Shown: positions 1 to 7,667 of the stretch, piece by piece | Numbering within the stretch: position 1 is the first letter of the stretch | How the letters are laid out: each line of letters opens with the position of its first letter | NCBI GenBank assembly: GCA_964500645.1 | Contig: CAZCOH010000019.1 | Coordinates: forward strand, 1-27,715 | From: CAYFIW01 sp964500645 | GTDB taxonomy: Bacteria > Chloroflexota > Dehalococcoidia > Lucifugimonadales > UBA826 | DNA: 27,715 nt | Reading direction: 5' to 3' | The notes under the pieces: model-generated | What the model was told of the DNA's origin: nothing | The model's input: only the letters and a program-made list of their open reading frames with translations | Database searches by the model: none | Program-made: the position numbers and the translations under genes

Positions 1-22
1 ATACGGAAAGGTTTCAATAATC

Positions 23-661
23 TTAGGACATATTTCTATAGGTTATTCTGCCGAGAGCTCTGCGACCACTTCCAGCAACTAATTCTCCTAGCTTACCCAT
101 TCTAGTGGTGTCTGAAAATATTTTTTCGTTTAAACTTTCAAGCGAAGAAAAACTTTCAACCATATGGGTTACCCTTACTTGGCTGATTATATCTCCCATT
201 GGGACACTCACGTTATAGATATAGGGATGGTCAATTGATTCTCCCCATTCAGATAATAGATCTATCATGTCATTTAGTTTCCCCACTTTTACAGGGACAA
301 AAGTTCTGTTTATATATTTCGGATTTAAGCCGCTCTCAAGGTTTTCTGATCTTGCCACAACTCTTGAAATAGACAGATTCTCCTGACTGCATAGGTCGGA
401 TATTCCAGATCGAGCACTGTGTTTCAATGTGGACATATTGTTTGAAAAAACTTGGTCATGAAATGCTTCTACTGCATCTGCATCTGCCATTGGAAGAACG
501 CCTACGACCTTAAAATCGTTCTGGGTTGCTCCCGGAGGGGATACAGATACGCTGACTAGACCGGGTATGTTCATTTGTTCCATAGACTGTTGCACTTTCT
601 CTGCAACTAGAGGTAGATTGCCTGGTTTTGGCGTCCTTATTGTGTTTATAAAATATGGCAT
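23..661 (-). CDS. Two-domain dimeric alpha/beta-barrel (ABM-like) protein, function unknown
   Basis: The 212-residue protein has no named function that I recognise. It reads as two ferredoxin-like alpha/beta-barrel units in tandem. Residues 1-100 begin with a strand, INTIRTPKPGN, and a helix; the second unit begins near residue 115 at PKYINRTFVPVKVGK with the same strand-helix pattern, and both halves contain a later SVSV/NVSV strand. It is clearly related to the protein at 22509-23141: both have PKYxxRxFxxxKxG followed by an LxEWxExI helix in the same place, and similar lengths. The ATG start is backed by an AAGGAG-type ribosome site 6 nt upstream. No signal peptide or membrane segment is seen. 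It stands alone, divergent from the small gene at 816. By fold it could be a monooxygenase-like or small-molecule-binding protein, but no catalytic residue can be named. Confidence 0.72.
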   Translation of the reverse strand: MPYFINTIRTPKPGNLPLVAEKVQQSMEQMNIPGLVSVSVSPPGATQNDFKVVGVLPMADADAVEAFHDQVFSNNMSTLKHSARSGISDLCSQENLSISRVVARSENLESGLNPKYINRTFVPVKVGKLNDMIDLLSEWGESIDHPYIYNVSVPMGDIISQVRVTHMVESFSSLESLNEKIFSDTTRMGKLGELVAGSGRRALGRITYRNMS

Positions 662-815
662 GATTATCTCCTTTTAATATCTAATATTTTTAGATTGTAA
701 TAATTTAGCATCGATTTGCAACAGCTAAGAATGGATAAAATTAATTCCATTGACGTTGTTTGAATGACAGCGTTGTGCTAACTTTATCGAGACACAATCA
801 AGGAGTAATTTAACC

Positions 816-1037
816 GTGCTCGAACACGTTGAAAAATTTGGAATTTATTTGAATATCAATGATGGAACTGTGGTACGAATAACCTCTCCATATTGGTTTC
901 CACCTGAGCCGGAGTGGATAGTTGTTACAAAGGAAGTTAACTCTACGCTTTTGGACATCAGAAAAATGATTGAAGAAGCTGACTTATATAAGGACTCGGA
1001 TTCAGTTGTTTGGGGAAGAATACCTCTTCAAGACTAG
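816..1037 (+). CDS. Hypothetical 73-residue protein
   Basis: A short gene starting with GTG and preceded by AGGAG about 10 nt upstream, which supports translation from this start. I do not recognise the family. The product is acidic and soluble-looking, with a strand-rich N-terminal half (FGIYLNINDGTVVRI), an aromatic and proline-rich stretch (PYWFPPEPEW, residues about 25-34) and one predicted helix near residues 42-55. No cysteine pairs, signal peptide or membrane segment are visible. It lies alone, pointing towards the convergent zinc-ribbon mini-gene and rnpB. The clean ribosome site and sensible amino-acid composition make it more likely real than chance. Confidence 0.55.
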   Translation: MLEHVEKFGIYLNINDGTVVRITSPYWFPPEPEWIVVTKEVNSTLLDIRKMIEEADLYKDSDSVVWGRIPLQD

Positions 1038-1088
1038 TTGGCCAGGTAAGAATAGGGTTTTGTTTTTTTACTAATACAAGGTGGATCG

Positions 1089-1187
1089 TTAATCGCTGCA
1101 GTCACTAGTGAAACCACAGTTTGTGCATATTACCTTGCATTTGATAGAGATTGTGTTCCCCCCACAAAGAATACAGAGCATACCCAT
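1089..1187 (-). CDS. 32-residue zinc-ribbon mini-protein
   Basis: This is a very short reading frame just downstream of rnpB on the same strand. It starts with ATG at 1187, preceded by GAGGTG 8 nt upstream, and ends at TAA. The product is dominated by cysteines: C5-x2-C8 followed by GG, then C17, then C21-x2-C24 followed by G, then C30, with a C-terminal CGFTSDCSD. Two CxxC knuckles about 12 residues apart fit a minimal zinc ribbon binding one Zn ion. A second ATG at 1181 would give a 30-residue form but is too far from the ribosome site. I loosely recall similar CxxCG...CxxCGYxxDCSD mini-proteins in Actinobacteria and Chloroflexota, function unknown. It may share the rnpB transcript, about 110 nt downstream. 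Confidence rests on the ribosome site plus the non-random cysteine pattern. Confidence 0.62.
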   Translation of the reverse strand: MGMLCILCGGNTISIKCKVICTNCGFTSDCSD

Positions 1188-1298
1188 TACATTTACACCT
1201 CAATGCTGACTGTGTGATCGAGATTAATTATGTGTTATCTCAACTTCTTTAAAAAGTATTTTGTATCCCCATTTAATGTCGAGGTATGCAATAGGGCG

Positions 1299-1661
1299 GA
1301 GGTTTGAGGTGGACTGTAAGCCGAGTTCTGTGCTTTGAAATTAATTCAAAGTGACGACCATCTATCTAGCTTTTCCGTTGCCGGAAAAATCAAGCGGCCA
1401 ACCCGGGTAAGGTCCGGTTCCATGTTTACCCCTATTAGGCCTTGCTCCGGATGGGGTTTGCCTGGACCGAAGATGTTACCACCTTCGCGGTGAGCTCTTA
1501 CCTCACCTTTTCACCCTTACTGTTTCCAGCGGTTTGTTTCTGTGGCACTTTCCGTCGGGTCACCCCGCCCCGCCGTTAACGGGCATCCTTCCGGAGGAGC
1601 TCGGACTTTCCTCCCGTGAGAAATTTCATCTCACCGGCGGCCGTCCGTCCACCTCAACCTC
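1299..1661 (-). ncRNA. rnpB: RNase P RNA, bacterial type A
   Basis: This is the catalytic RNA of RNase P, which trims tRNA 5' ends. Read on the minus strand it has all the hallmark conserved blocks in order. CR-I (GAGGAAAGTCCGAGCTCC) is near the 5' end. The P11/CR-II-III core follows (GGGTGAAA, GGTGAGGTAAGAGC). Next come GCAAACCCCATCC and GGAGCAAGGCCTAATAGGG, then the L15 region (GGGTTGGCCGCTTGA), and CR-V (AGAACTCGGCTTACAGTCC) near the 3' end. The ends were set by the terminal helix: 5' GAGGTTGAGGTGGAC pairs with 3' GTCCACCTCAAACCTC, leaving one bulged A. A -10-like TAGAAT at 1668-1673 lies 6-7 nt before the proposed 5' end, so the gene probably has its own promoter, though no good -35 is seen. 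Exact ends may be off by a few bases. Confidence 0.96.
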
Positions 1662-1717
1662 AGTGAAATTCTAGCATTGTATGAAGCTTTCCATGTTTTT
1701 GAGAATGTAGTCCAACT

Positions 1718-3073
1718 CTATAAATGTATGCGCACAGAACGATCTTTCACTGTAATAGAGTTTAAATATTCATTTAAGAATGATCTCTTTTCTGTAAATT
1801 CTTTACTTTCCCAGGAAATTAGAAAACTGTGAATCTGGTTAGGTTCTACGGATATAAACGCTTGTTGCCTGGCCAATTCTAGTTCTTCAAGATAAAGATT
1901 AAGTCGTCCGATTACAGATTGTCCTTTTGCTGTCTTTCTCATAAATTCAATAAATCTTCCCTCTGCGAGTTCGACATATTTAAATCTTTTGGATGCGGCT
2001 TCCAGTCGTTTGTCATCGCCCCTTTTCCCTAGGACGCTTTTCATTAACTCTCCTGATTCCTCCAAAGATCGCACTAATTCCAAGACTCTACTTTCCAATT
2101 TAGTTGTTCTCCATGTGTGATACGAACAGGTACCTTTATTGCCTTTGGATTGGCATTGATAGTATCGGTACTCACCTTTCATTCGAGTCCCATCATCTCG
2201 TTTCCATGATTGTTTTCGACTTACTCCCATGAGCTGATTACCGCAATAACCGCATTTGCATAGACCTGACAACAAGTATGGAAAACTTTTTTGGAATCCT
2301 CTGTAACTCCTTCTTTCCCTAGTTTTATCTTGCACTTTTCGGAAAAGTTCTGTCTGAACAATAGGGTCATGATTCTTAGTCAATGTGAGTCCGAATCTAG
2401 TATAAGTACCGATGTAGAAAGTGTTTCTTAGAATGTCTCTTATAGACACGATGTTCCAGGAGTTTCCTCGCCGGGTTTTTATTCCTTCTTCATTCAATTG
2501 TTCTACTATTTTTCTGAGACCTAAATTAGTTTCTGTGTATAGGTTATATATTTTGTGGACAATACTTGCTTCCTCGTGATCTATGAAAAATGTACCGTCG
2601 TTACTAATTTGATAGCCATATGGTGCTTTACCTAGAGATTTTCCATCCATGGCTCTTATTTGCATAGATTCACGGATCTTTTGACTTTTTTTCAGAGACA
2701 CACCGGGTGCATCAAAATGTGCAAATGCATTTTGCAATATATCTGGATAGTCGTCTTCCAAACAATAAAACTCAGATCGTGATTTTTCTAATCGTATTAC
2801 TGCTTTAGCGACACCTTCTAAATCAGAAGCTATGTGAGTTGCGTCGGGTATTACAACCAGAAATCCGTTTCCTGCCCTTTCGACGAAATTAAATACCTTT
2901 TCAAAAGGTTCTATGTTATCTTCATGACTAGCTGCATCGTCGGTAATGAACATTTCTACAGCTTGATGAGCTAGAGTATTACAAAATTCTCTAAAAACGG
3001 TTTCGAAGTCAATTTTGCTCCATGCGTCATCTCTAGCCTGTATAGAGCTGTTACAAAACCCGATAGATCTCAA
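1718..3073 (-). CDS. Serine-recombinase family protein with degenerate catalytic domain
   Basis: The 451-residue protein has the layout of a large serine recombinase. Residues 1-120 resemble a resolvase fold, 145-225 form the Recombinase domain (GKAPYGYQ, then helices ending IRDILRNTFYIGTY), and 268-320 hold a zinc ribbon (C274-x2-C277 ... C307 ... C316). A helical, coiled-coil-like tail follows. The N-terminal domain has lost the expected catalytic residues. Where active enzymes have YxRVS it reads GFCNSS, and where they have LDRLxR it reads PDATHIAS (77-84), so both catalytic arginines are missing. The start is TTG, 4 nt after the stop of the zinc-ribbon gene at 3078, which implies a shared transcript and translational coupling. 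No flanking attachment sites were seen. It is probably a domesticated, non-recombining DNA-binding protein; a decayed element gene is the alternative. Confidence 0.85.
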   Translation of the reverse strand: MRSIGFCNSSIQARDDAWSKIDFETVFREFCNTLAHQAVEMFITDDAASHEDNIEPFEKVFNFVERAGNGFLVVIPDATHIASDLEGVAKAVIRLEKSRSEFYCLEDDYPDILQNAFAHFDAPGVSLKKSQKIRESMQIRAMDGKSLGKAPYGYQISNDGTFFIDHEEASIVHKIYNLYTETNLGLRKIVEQLNEEGIKTRRGNSWNIVSIRDILRNTFYIGTYTRFGLTLTKNHDPIVQTELFRKVQDKTRERRSYRGFQKSFPYLLSGLCKCGYCGNQLMGVSRKQSWKRDDGTRMKGEYRYYQCQSKGNKGTCSYHTWRTTKLESRVLELVRSLEESGELMKSVLGKRGDDKRLEAASKRFKYVELAEGRFIEFMRKTAKGQSVIGRLNLYLEELELARQQAFISVEPNQIHSFLISWESKEFTEKRSFLNEYLNSITVKDRSVRIHL

Positions 3074-3077
3074 GAGA

Positions 3078-3797
3078 TCAATCGTCCAGGCATAGAATTC
3101 TTTGACAGGAGTTGCAATGGACGAATGTTTCTCCAGACTTTAACTTTTGTAGAAGTTGAGAAGGAATCGCAACCTTGCAGGCAGAGCATAGATCGGATTC
3201 CATGGTGGCGAGAGCCAGTCCGCCTTTGCTTTTTCTCAATCTGTCATAAGAAATGAGAGACTTTGGATTACACTTACTTCTGATATCGTCTCTAGATGGT
3301 ACCGTCTTTGTGAGAGTGTCGTTTTTTCTCTGTTTCTCAATTTTTAATGAGGCCAAAGATTTTATTCGTTGCGTTTTTTTATTTTCAAGATTAAGAGTCG
3401 CTTTTTCCACGCCTTTTTCATATCTCTCATGCTCATCCATAGCTTCTAAAAGTTCGTCTTCGCTGTCAGAAATTTTTTGTGAGAGTAGTTGAAATTCTTC
3501 CTGTAAGGCAGCAAATTCCTTTTCATTTTGGATGGTCCCATCATACATTCGGTCATTTATCGAAGACTGTCGTAGCGTAAGGTCTGAAACAGTTCTTTCG
3601 AGGCTTCGTCTATTGGAAGACAGGCCATCAAATTTTAGACATACTGCCTTATGAATATTATCTGCTTCGACTACTTCACTGTCGTCGGTTATCTCGGATT
3701 CTATTTCTTGTAGCCGATTTTCTAAAGTGTCGATGCGGGTATCTAATAATTGCAGGTTTTTTAGTAATTCTGTTTCGGTCATGCTGGTGTTCACCAT
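3078..3797 (-). CDS. C4-type zinc-ribbon coiled-coil protein (zf-RING_7/CdsZ family)
   Basis: The 239-residue protein has the classic two-part build of this family. A long, charged coiled coil occupies roughly residues 6-160, with the family's NEKEFAALQEE segment near residues 92-102. A C-terminal zinc ribbon carries CSAC and, about 25 residues later, CNSC followed by QRIL. The YDRLRKSKGGLALA segment just before the ribbon is also typical. These proteins are thought to be nucleic-acid or ribosome-associated, but the role is poorly fixed. An alternative start at the sixth codon (ATG, 3782) is possible, and the ribosome site is weak for both. It is first in a minus-strand unit with the recombinase-like gene, with rnpB further down. 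I recall zinc ribbons of this family near rnpB in other lineages too. Confidence 0.88.
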   Translation of the reverse strand: MVNTSMTETELLKNLQLLDTRIDTLENRLQEIESEITDDSEVVEADNIHKAVCLKFDGLSSNRRSLERTVSDLTLRQSSINDRMYDGTIQNEKEFAALQEEFQLLSQKISDSEDELLEAMDEHERYEKGVEKATLNLENKKTQRIKSLASLKIEKQRKNDTLTKTVPSRDDIRSKCNPKSLISYDRLRKSKGGLALATMESDLCSACKVAIPSQLLQKLKSGETFVHCNSCQRILCLDD

Positions 3798-3922
3798 TTG
3801 TTGACATTCTACCTAAATTTAAGATTACGGCAATGCTTTACCTTTGATAGCTAGAGCCAAAAGCGAATCTTATGTAAACTGACTCTATAAAATCAAAAAT
3901 TTTGGCAATAACGTGAGACATT

Positions 3923-5371
3923 ATGAGTAAAGAGCCTGTTTATCCAGCTCGTAACCTCCCTAAGACGAAAATTGTTTGTACACTCGGACCTGCTACGGAC
4001 AGTGAAGAAGTACTCAAAGGGCTAGTAGAGAATGGTATGAGTATTGCTCGCCTAAATATGTCGCATGGAGATGTTGAGACCCATACAAAAATAGTAGAAA
4101 AAGTTAGGAAGGTTTCTTCAGAATTGGGAATTCCAGTCGGCCTCATGGTTGATGTTCCGGGTACCAAATATCGGACTGGTCCTCTAGAGTCAGGGACAGC
4201 TAATCTTATTGATGGCGAGGCTATTGTGCTGACCAGCGATTATATGGCTGGCAATAAGAATAGGGTTACTGTGACTCCTCCTGGACTACATAGGGATGCT
4301 TCATCAGGTGGAACTATTTTGGTTGATGACGGAAATATTGAATTAATAGGCCTCTCCGTTACTGGAAATGATGTGTTGTGCAAAGTTGTTAGGGGAGGGC
4401 GATTGACCGAGGGAAGAGGAGTGGTTACTCCGGGAAGGTCACCATCTCAAGAATTTCCACATGATAGAGCAATTGAATGTTTAAAATTTGCTGCCGCGTC
4501 ACAAGCTGACTTCGTTGCGTTGTCCACAGTTACGAAGAGAGATGATATTGATAAAGCTAGGAACATATTGATTGAGAATGGTATGAAGTCACCTTTGATA
4601 ATTTCTAAAGTTGAAAGGGCTGAAGCTATCGACAATATTGATGAGGTGGTGGAAGCAAGCGACGCTATCATGGTTGCTAGAGGGGATATGGGCGTAGAAG
4701 TTCCTTTAAAAAGAGTACCCGTTATACAGAAAGATTTAATAAAGCGGAGTAATTCTGCAGGTAAGCCCGTCATAACGGCTACTCAAATGCTGGAATCTAT
4801 GATTACTTCATCATCTCCCACAAGAGCAGAGGTAACTGACGTGGCGAACGCCGTATATGATGGCTCAGATGCAATAATGCTGTCAGGGGAGACGTCTATA
4901 GGTAAATTCCCTGTAGAGGCAGTAAAGGTAATGGCTGAAACTGCCCTTGAGGCTGAAAAAGCCCTGCCATACGACGATATGATGATGGAACGTTTCCGGC
5001 AACTTGGTCCGGATACAGATGACGCGATAGGTTTTGCTGCTTGCCAGACTTCAAATCATTTAAATTCTAGTCTCATAGTCGCTTTTACCGAATCTGGTAG
5101 TTCAGCCGGTAGGGTATCAAGGTATAGGCCACGCGCTAGGATACTAGCCGTGACACCGTGGGAGGGTGTTAGAAATAGATTAACTCTATTTTGGGGGGTT
5201 TTCCCTATAATAGTAGGCAAAGTATCGGACGTAGATGATTTTTTTTCGGTGGGAGAGCGAGAGTCTAGGCGGATATTGAATAATGGTGGGAATGTTGTTT
5301 TGGTAGCCGGAACACCTATGGGAGTACCTGGAAGTACCAATATGTTAAGGGTGCTTGATTTGACCGGGTAG
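3923..5371 (+). CDS. pyk: Pyruvate kinase
   Basis: This enzyme makes pyruvate and ATP from phosphoenolpyruvate and ADP in the last step of glycolysis. At 482 residues it has the usual length. Family motifs are present in order: KIVCTLGPAT near residue 16, RLNMSHG (43-49), IISKVE (227-231, with the catalytic lysine K229), IMVARGDMGVE (249-259) and the signature VITATQMLES (283-292). The C-terminal domain with GETSIGKFPVEA and SGSSAGRVSRYRP is complete. One unusual spot is VDVPGTKYRTG at 77-87, where most pyruvate kinases have DTKGPxIRTG. It starts the plus-strand unit, 22 nt ahead of the cysteinyl-tRNA synthetase gene. Confidence 0.96.
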   Translation: MSKEPVYPARNLPKTKIVCTLGPATDSEEVLKGLVENGMSIARLNMSHGDVETHTKIVEKVRKVSSELGIPVGLMVDVPGTKYRTGPLESGTANLIDGEAIVLTSDYMAGNKNRVTVTPPGLHRDASSGGTILVDDGNIELIGLSVTGNDVLCKVVRGGRLTEGRGVVTPGRSPSQEFPHDRAIECLKFAAASQADFVALSTVTKRDDIDKARNILIENGMKSPLIISKVERAEAIDNIDEVVEASDAIMVARGDMGVEVPLKRVPVIQKDLIKRSNSAGKPVITATQMLESMITSSSPTRAEVTDVANAVYDGSDAIMLSGETSIGKFPVEAVKVMAETALEAEKALPYDDMMMERFRQLGPDTDDAIGFAACQTSNHLNSSLIVAFTESGSSAGRVSRYRPRARILAVTPWEGVRNRLTLFWGVFPIIVGKVSDVDDFFSVGERESRRILNNGGNVVLVAGTPMGVPGSTNMLRVLDLTG

Positions 5372-5392
5372 CTTTAATGGGAGCAGGGATTA

Positions 5393-7573
5393 TTGCTTAG
5401 TTTATATGACACTCTGACAAAATCAAAAAAGGAATTGGTGCCGCAAGAGCACGATGTTTTCCGGATGTATACGTGCGGTCCCACAGTTTATCGAGATGCC
5501 CACATCGGAAATCTACGCTCTTATCTAATGGCTGATTGGATCAAAAGGATTCTGATTTCTTCAGGTATGAAGGTTCAACATGTTAAAAACATCACAGATG
5601 TTGGCCACATGAGACAGGAAGTCCTGGAACAAGGAGAAGATAAGGTAATAGCGGCAGCAATAGCTGAAGGAAAAACTCCTGACGAAATAGCAACTTTCTA
5701 TACCAATAGATTTCTGTCTGATGAAAAAATTTTAAATATACTACCTGTTGATCATTTGCCAAAGGCTACCGACCATGTAAAAGAGATGGTTGAGATAACC
5801 TCTAAATTACTGGCAAATTCTCTTGCTTATGAGGTTGATGGAAACGTCTATTTTTCGGTAAGTGACTTTCCGGCTTACGGCAAATTATCTGGAAATATAC
5901 ACGAATCTCAATTACAAGAGGCGGTTAGAGTAGAAGCAGATCCTAACAAAAAAGATCCTCGTGATTTCACTTTGTGGAAGTCCGCAGAGCCAGGGAGAAC
6001 CCTTAAATGGGACAGTCCTTGGGGCGAAGGATTCCCGGGATGGCATATAGAGTGTTCTGCCATGTCAATGAAATATTTTGGGGATAACTTTGACATTCAT
6101 ACAGGTGGGGTTGACAACATTTTTCCCCACCACGAGGGAGAGATCGCCCAAAGTGAAGGAGTCACTGGCAAAAAAGTAGTAAATCACTGGGTTCATGGAC
6201 AGCATCTTTTAGCAGACGGAGTGAAGATGTCCAAATCTTCTGGCAATGCTTTTATAGTGGGTGACCTGGAACAAAGAGGAATTGATCCGTTATCTTTTCG
6301 CTATTTGTGTATGACCGCCAGATATAGTACGAGACTAAATTTCACATTTTCCTCTCTAAAGGCCGCCGAAAATGCACTTAACAAGTTGCGTAGATTGTTT
6401 GTATTTTGGGCAAGAAGTTTTAAGGAAGGAGACAGAAGTGTCCCGGAAGAAAATACTTGGATTAAATCTTTCTACTGTGCAGGTGAGGATGATTTGGACC
6501 TCCCAGCCGGTCTTGTATTAGCTTGGAAGCTGCTCGCTTCTGAGATGTCAGACTCTTCCAAATACATAGTCCTAGGTAAAATAGATGAAATTTTAGGCTT
6601 ATCTTTTAGCGACGTCGATGACATGTATGAGGTGTCACCGGATATTATGAGTATGTTGGAGAACAGATCCTCAATGAGGTCAAACGGTGACTTCGTAAAC
6701 GCAGATAAATTACGTTCTCAAATAAATGAAGAAGGATATCTCGTAGAAGATTATGAATCGAACTCAACTGTAAGACTAAAAAACCGATCGGAATTGAGAG
6801 AAGAAAAATGGCCAACTATCTCTTCTTCTGCAGACATAGTGTCCAAACTTGATTCGCCCAATCAGGTTGAATTTTCTATTGGGATTATTGCTAACGGATT
6901 TGAACAAGATGTAGAACGTTGCGTAAGGAGTATAAGTGAATACTCTTTATCATTATCGAAGGAAATCATTATTTTAGACAATGGAAATGATGAGAGAATA
7001 GGGTATTTTTTGGAAGGCTTAAAAGAATCTACTGAAAATGTTAAATTGATTCATGCAGACCATTCATTAGGAGACGGTGCAGCCAAGAACGTGTTATTTA
7101 AATCCGCTCTGGGGAAAATATTTGTATTAATGGACCCTAGCGTGGAGGTGAATGGTGAATTCTTACCTTCCTTAGCTAATATGCTGAAGCTGGATAATGT
7201 AGGTATCGCTGGTTATGCAGGATTAAGGACAGAAACTTTTCTTCATTTTCATGATGGTGAAGGGGAGTCTGGTTATATGGATGCAATGCAGGGTTATTGC
7301 TTGTCTTTTTTTCGAAAAAATATTAATCGAGTTGGATTGATGAGAGAATCTTTTAGATTTTACAGAAATTTGGACTTGGATTTTAGTTTTCAGTTCAAAG
7401 ATAGTGGTTTTTTAATTATGGCGGATAATTCTCTTCCATTGACGTTACATGAGCATAGAGGATGGACATCTTTGTCAGAACAGGAAAGAGATGAACTTAG
7501 CCGAAAAAATTATGGAAGATTTTTAAAAAAGTGGAGAGAAAGGACGGATCTTTTAATCGTCAACTCCAATTGA
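5393..7573 (+). CDS. cysS: Cysteinyl-tRNA synthetase fused to a family-2 glycosyltransferase-like domain
   Basis: Residues 1-465 are a complete class I cysteinyl-tRNA synthetase, charging tRNA-Cys with cysteine. Zinc ligands C28, C221, H246 and E250 are in place, with HIGN at 37-40 and KMSKS at 278-282. The usual end of the protein is visible in the NADKLRSQINEEGYLVEDY segment. Instead of stopping, the frame continues to residue 726. Residues 493-695 look like a GT-A/GT2 glycosyltransferase: SIGIIANGFEQDVERC, IIILDN, AAKNVLFKSALGKIFVLMDPSVEV (nucleotide-binding DxD-like site as DPS) and NLDLDFSFQFKDSGF (ED-type motif). The start is TTG with GGGAG about 9 nt upstream, 22 nt after pyk. No stop or frameshift separates the two parts. 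The sugar substrate is unknown, and the DxD and ED motifs are imperfect, so activity is uncertain. Confidence 0.93.
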   Translation: MLSLYDTLTKSKKELVPQEHDVFRMYTCGPTVYRDAHIGNLRSYLMADWIKRILISSGMKVQHVKNITDVGHMRQEVLEQGEDKVIAAAIAEGKTPDEIATFYTNRFLSDEKILNILPVDHLPKATDHVKEMVEITSKLLANSLAYEVDGNVYFSVSDFPAYGKLSGNIHESQLQEAVRVEADPNKKDPRDFTLWKSAEPGRTLKWDSPWGEGFPGWHIECSAMSMKYFGDNFDIHTGGVDNIFPHHEGEIAQSEGVTGKKVVNHWVHGQHLLADGVKMSKSSGNAFIVGDLEQRGIDPLSFRYLCMTARYSTRLNFTFSSLKAAENALNKLRRLFVFWARSFKEGDRSVPEENTWIKSFYCAGEDDLDLPAGLVLAWKLLASEMSDSSKYIVLGKIDEILGLSFSDVDDMYEVSPDIMSMLENRSSMRSNGDFVNADKLRSQINEEGYLVEDYESNSTVRLKNRSELREEKWPTISSSADIVSKLDSPNQVEFSIGIIANGFEQDVERCVRSISEYSLSLSKEIIILDNGNDERIGYFLEGLKESTENVKLIHADHSLGDGAAKNVLFKSALGKIFVLMDPSVEVNGEFLPSLANMLKLDNVGIAGYAGLRTETFLHFHDGEGESGYMDAMQGYCLSFFRKNINRVGLMRESFRFYRNLDLDFSFQFKDSGFLIMADNSLPLTLHEHRGWTSLSEQERDELSRKNYGRFLKKWRERTDLLIVNSN

Positions 7574-7667
7574 AATAGTAAAGCTATTTCTGAGTCTATA
7601 TGTATAATTTGACTTCGTGCCCACCGGTGCCATGCGTTTTAGTCTTTTATAAGTTGGAGATTCCTTA

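Noticed and set aside
1718..3073. Active integrase or mobile element with attachment sites
   Set aside because: The catalytic residues are missing, no direct repeats or cargo genes were seen, and the gene is coupled to a housekeeping neighbour.
7572..7590. Small hairpin GAAATAG/CTATTTC just after the cysS-GT gene
   Set aside because: It has a 7-bp AT-rich stem and no T-run; too weak to call a terminator.
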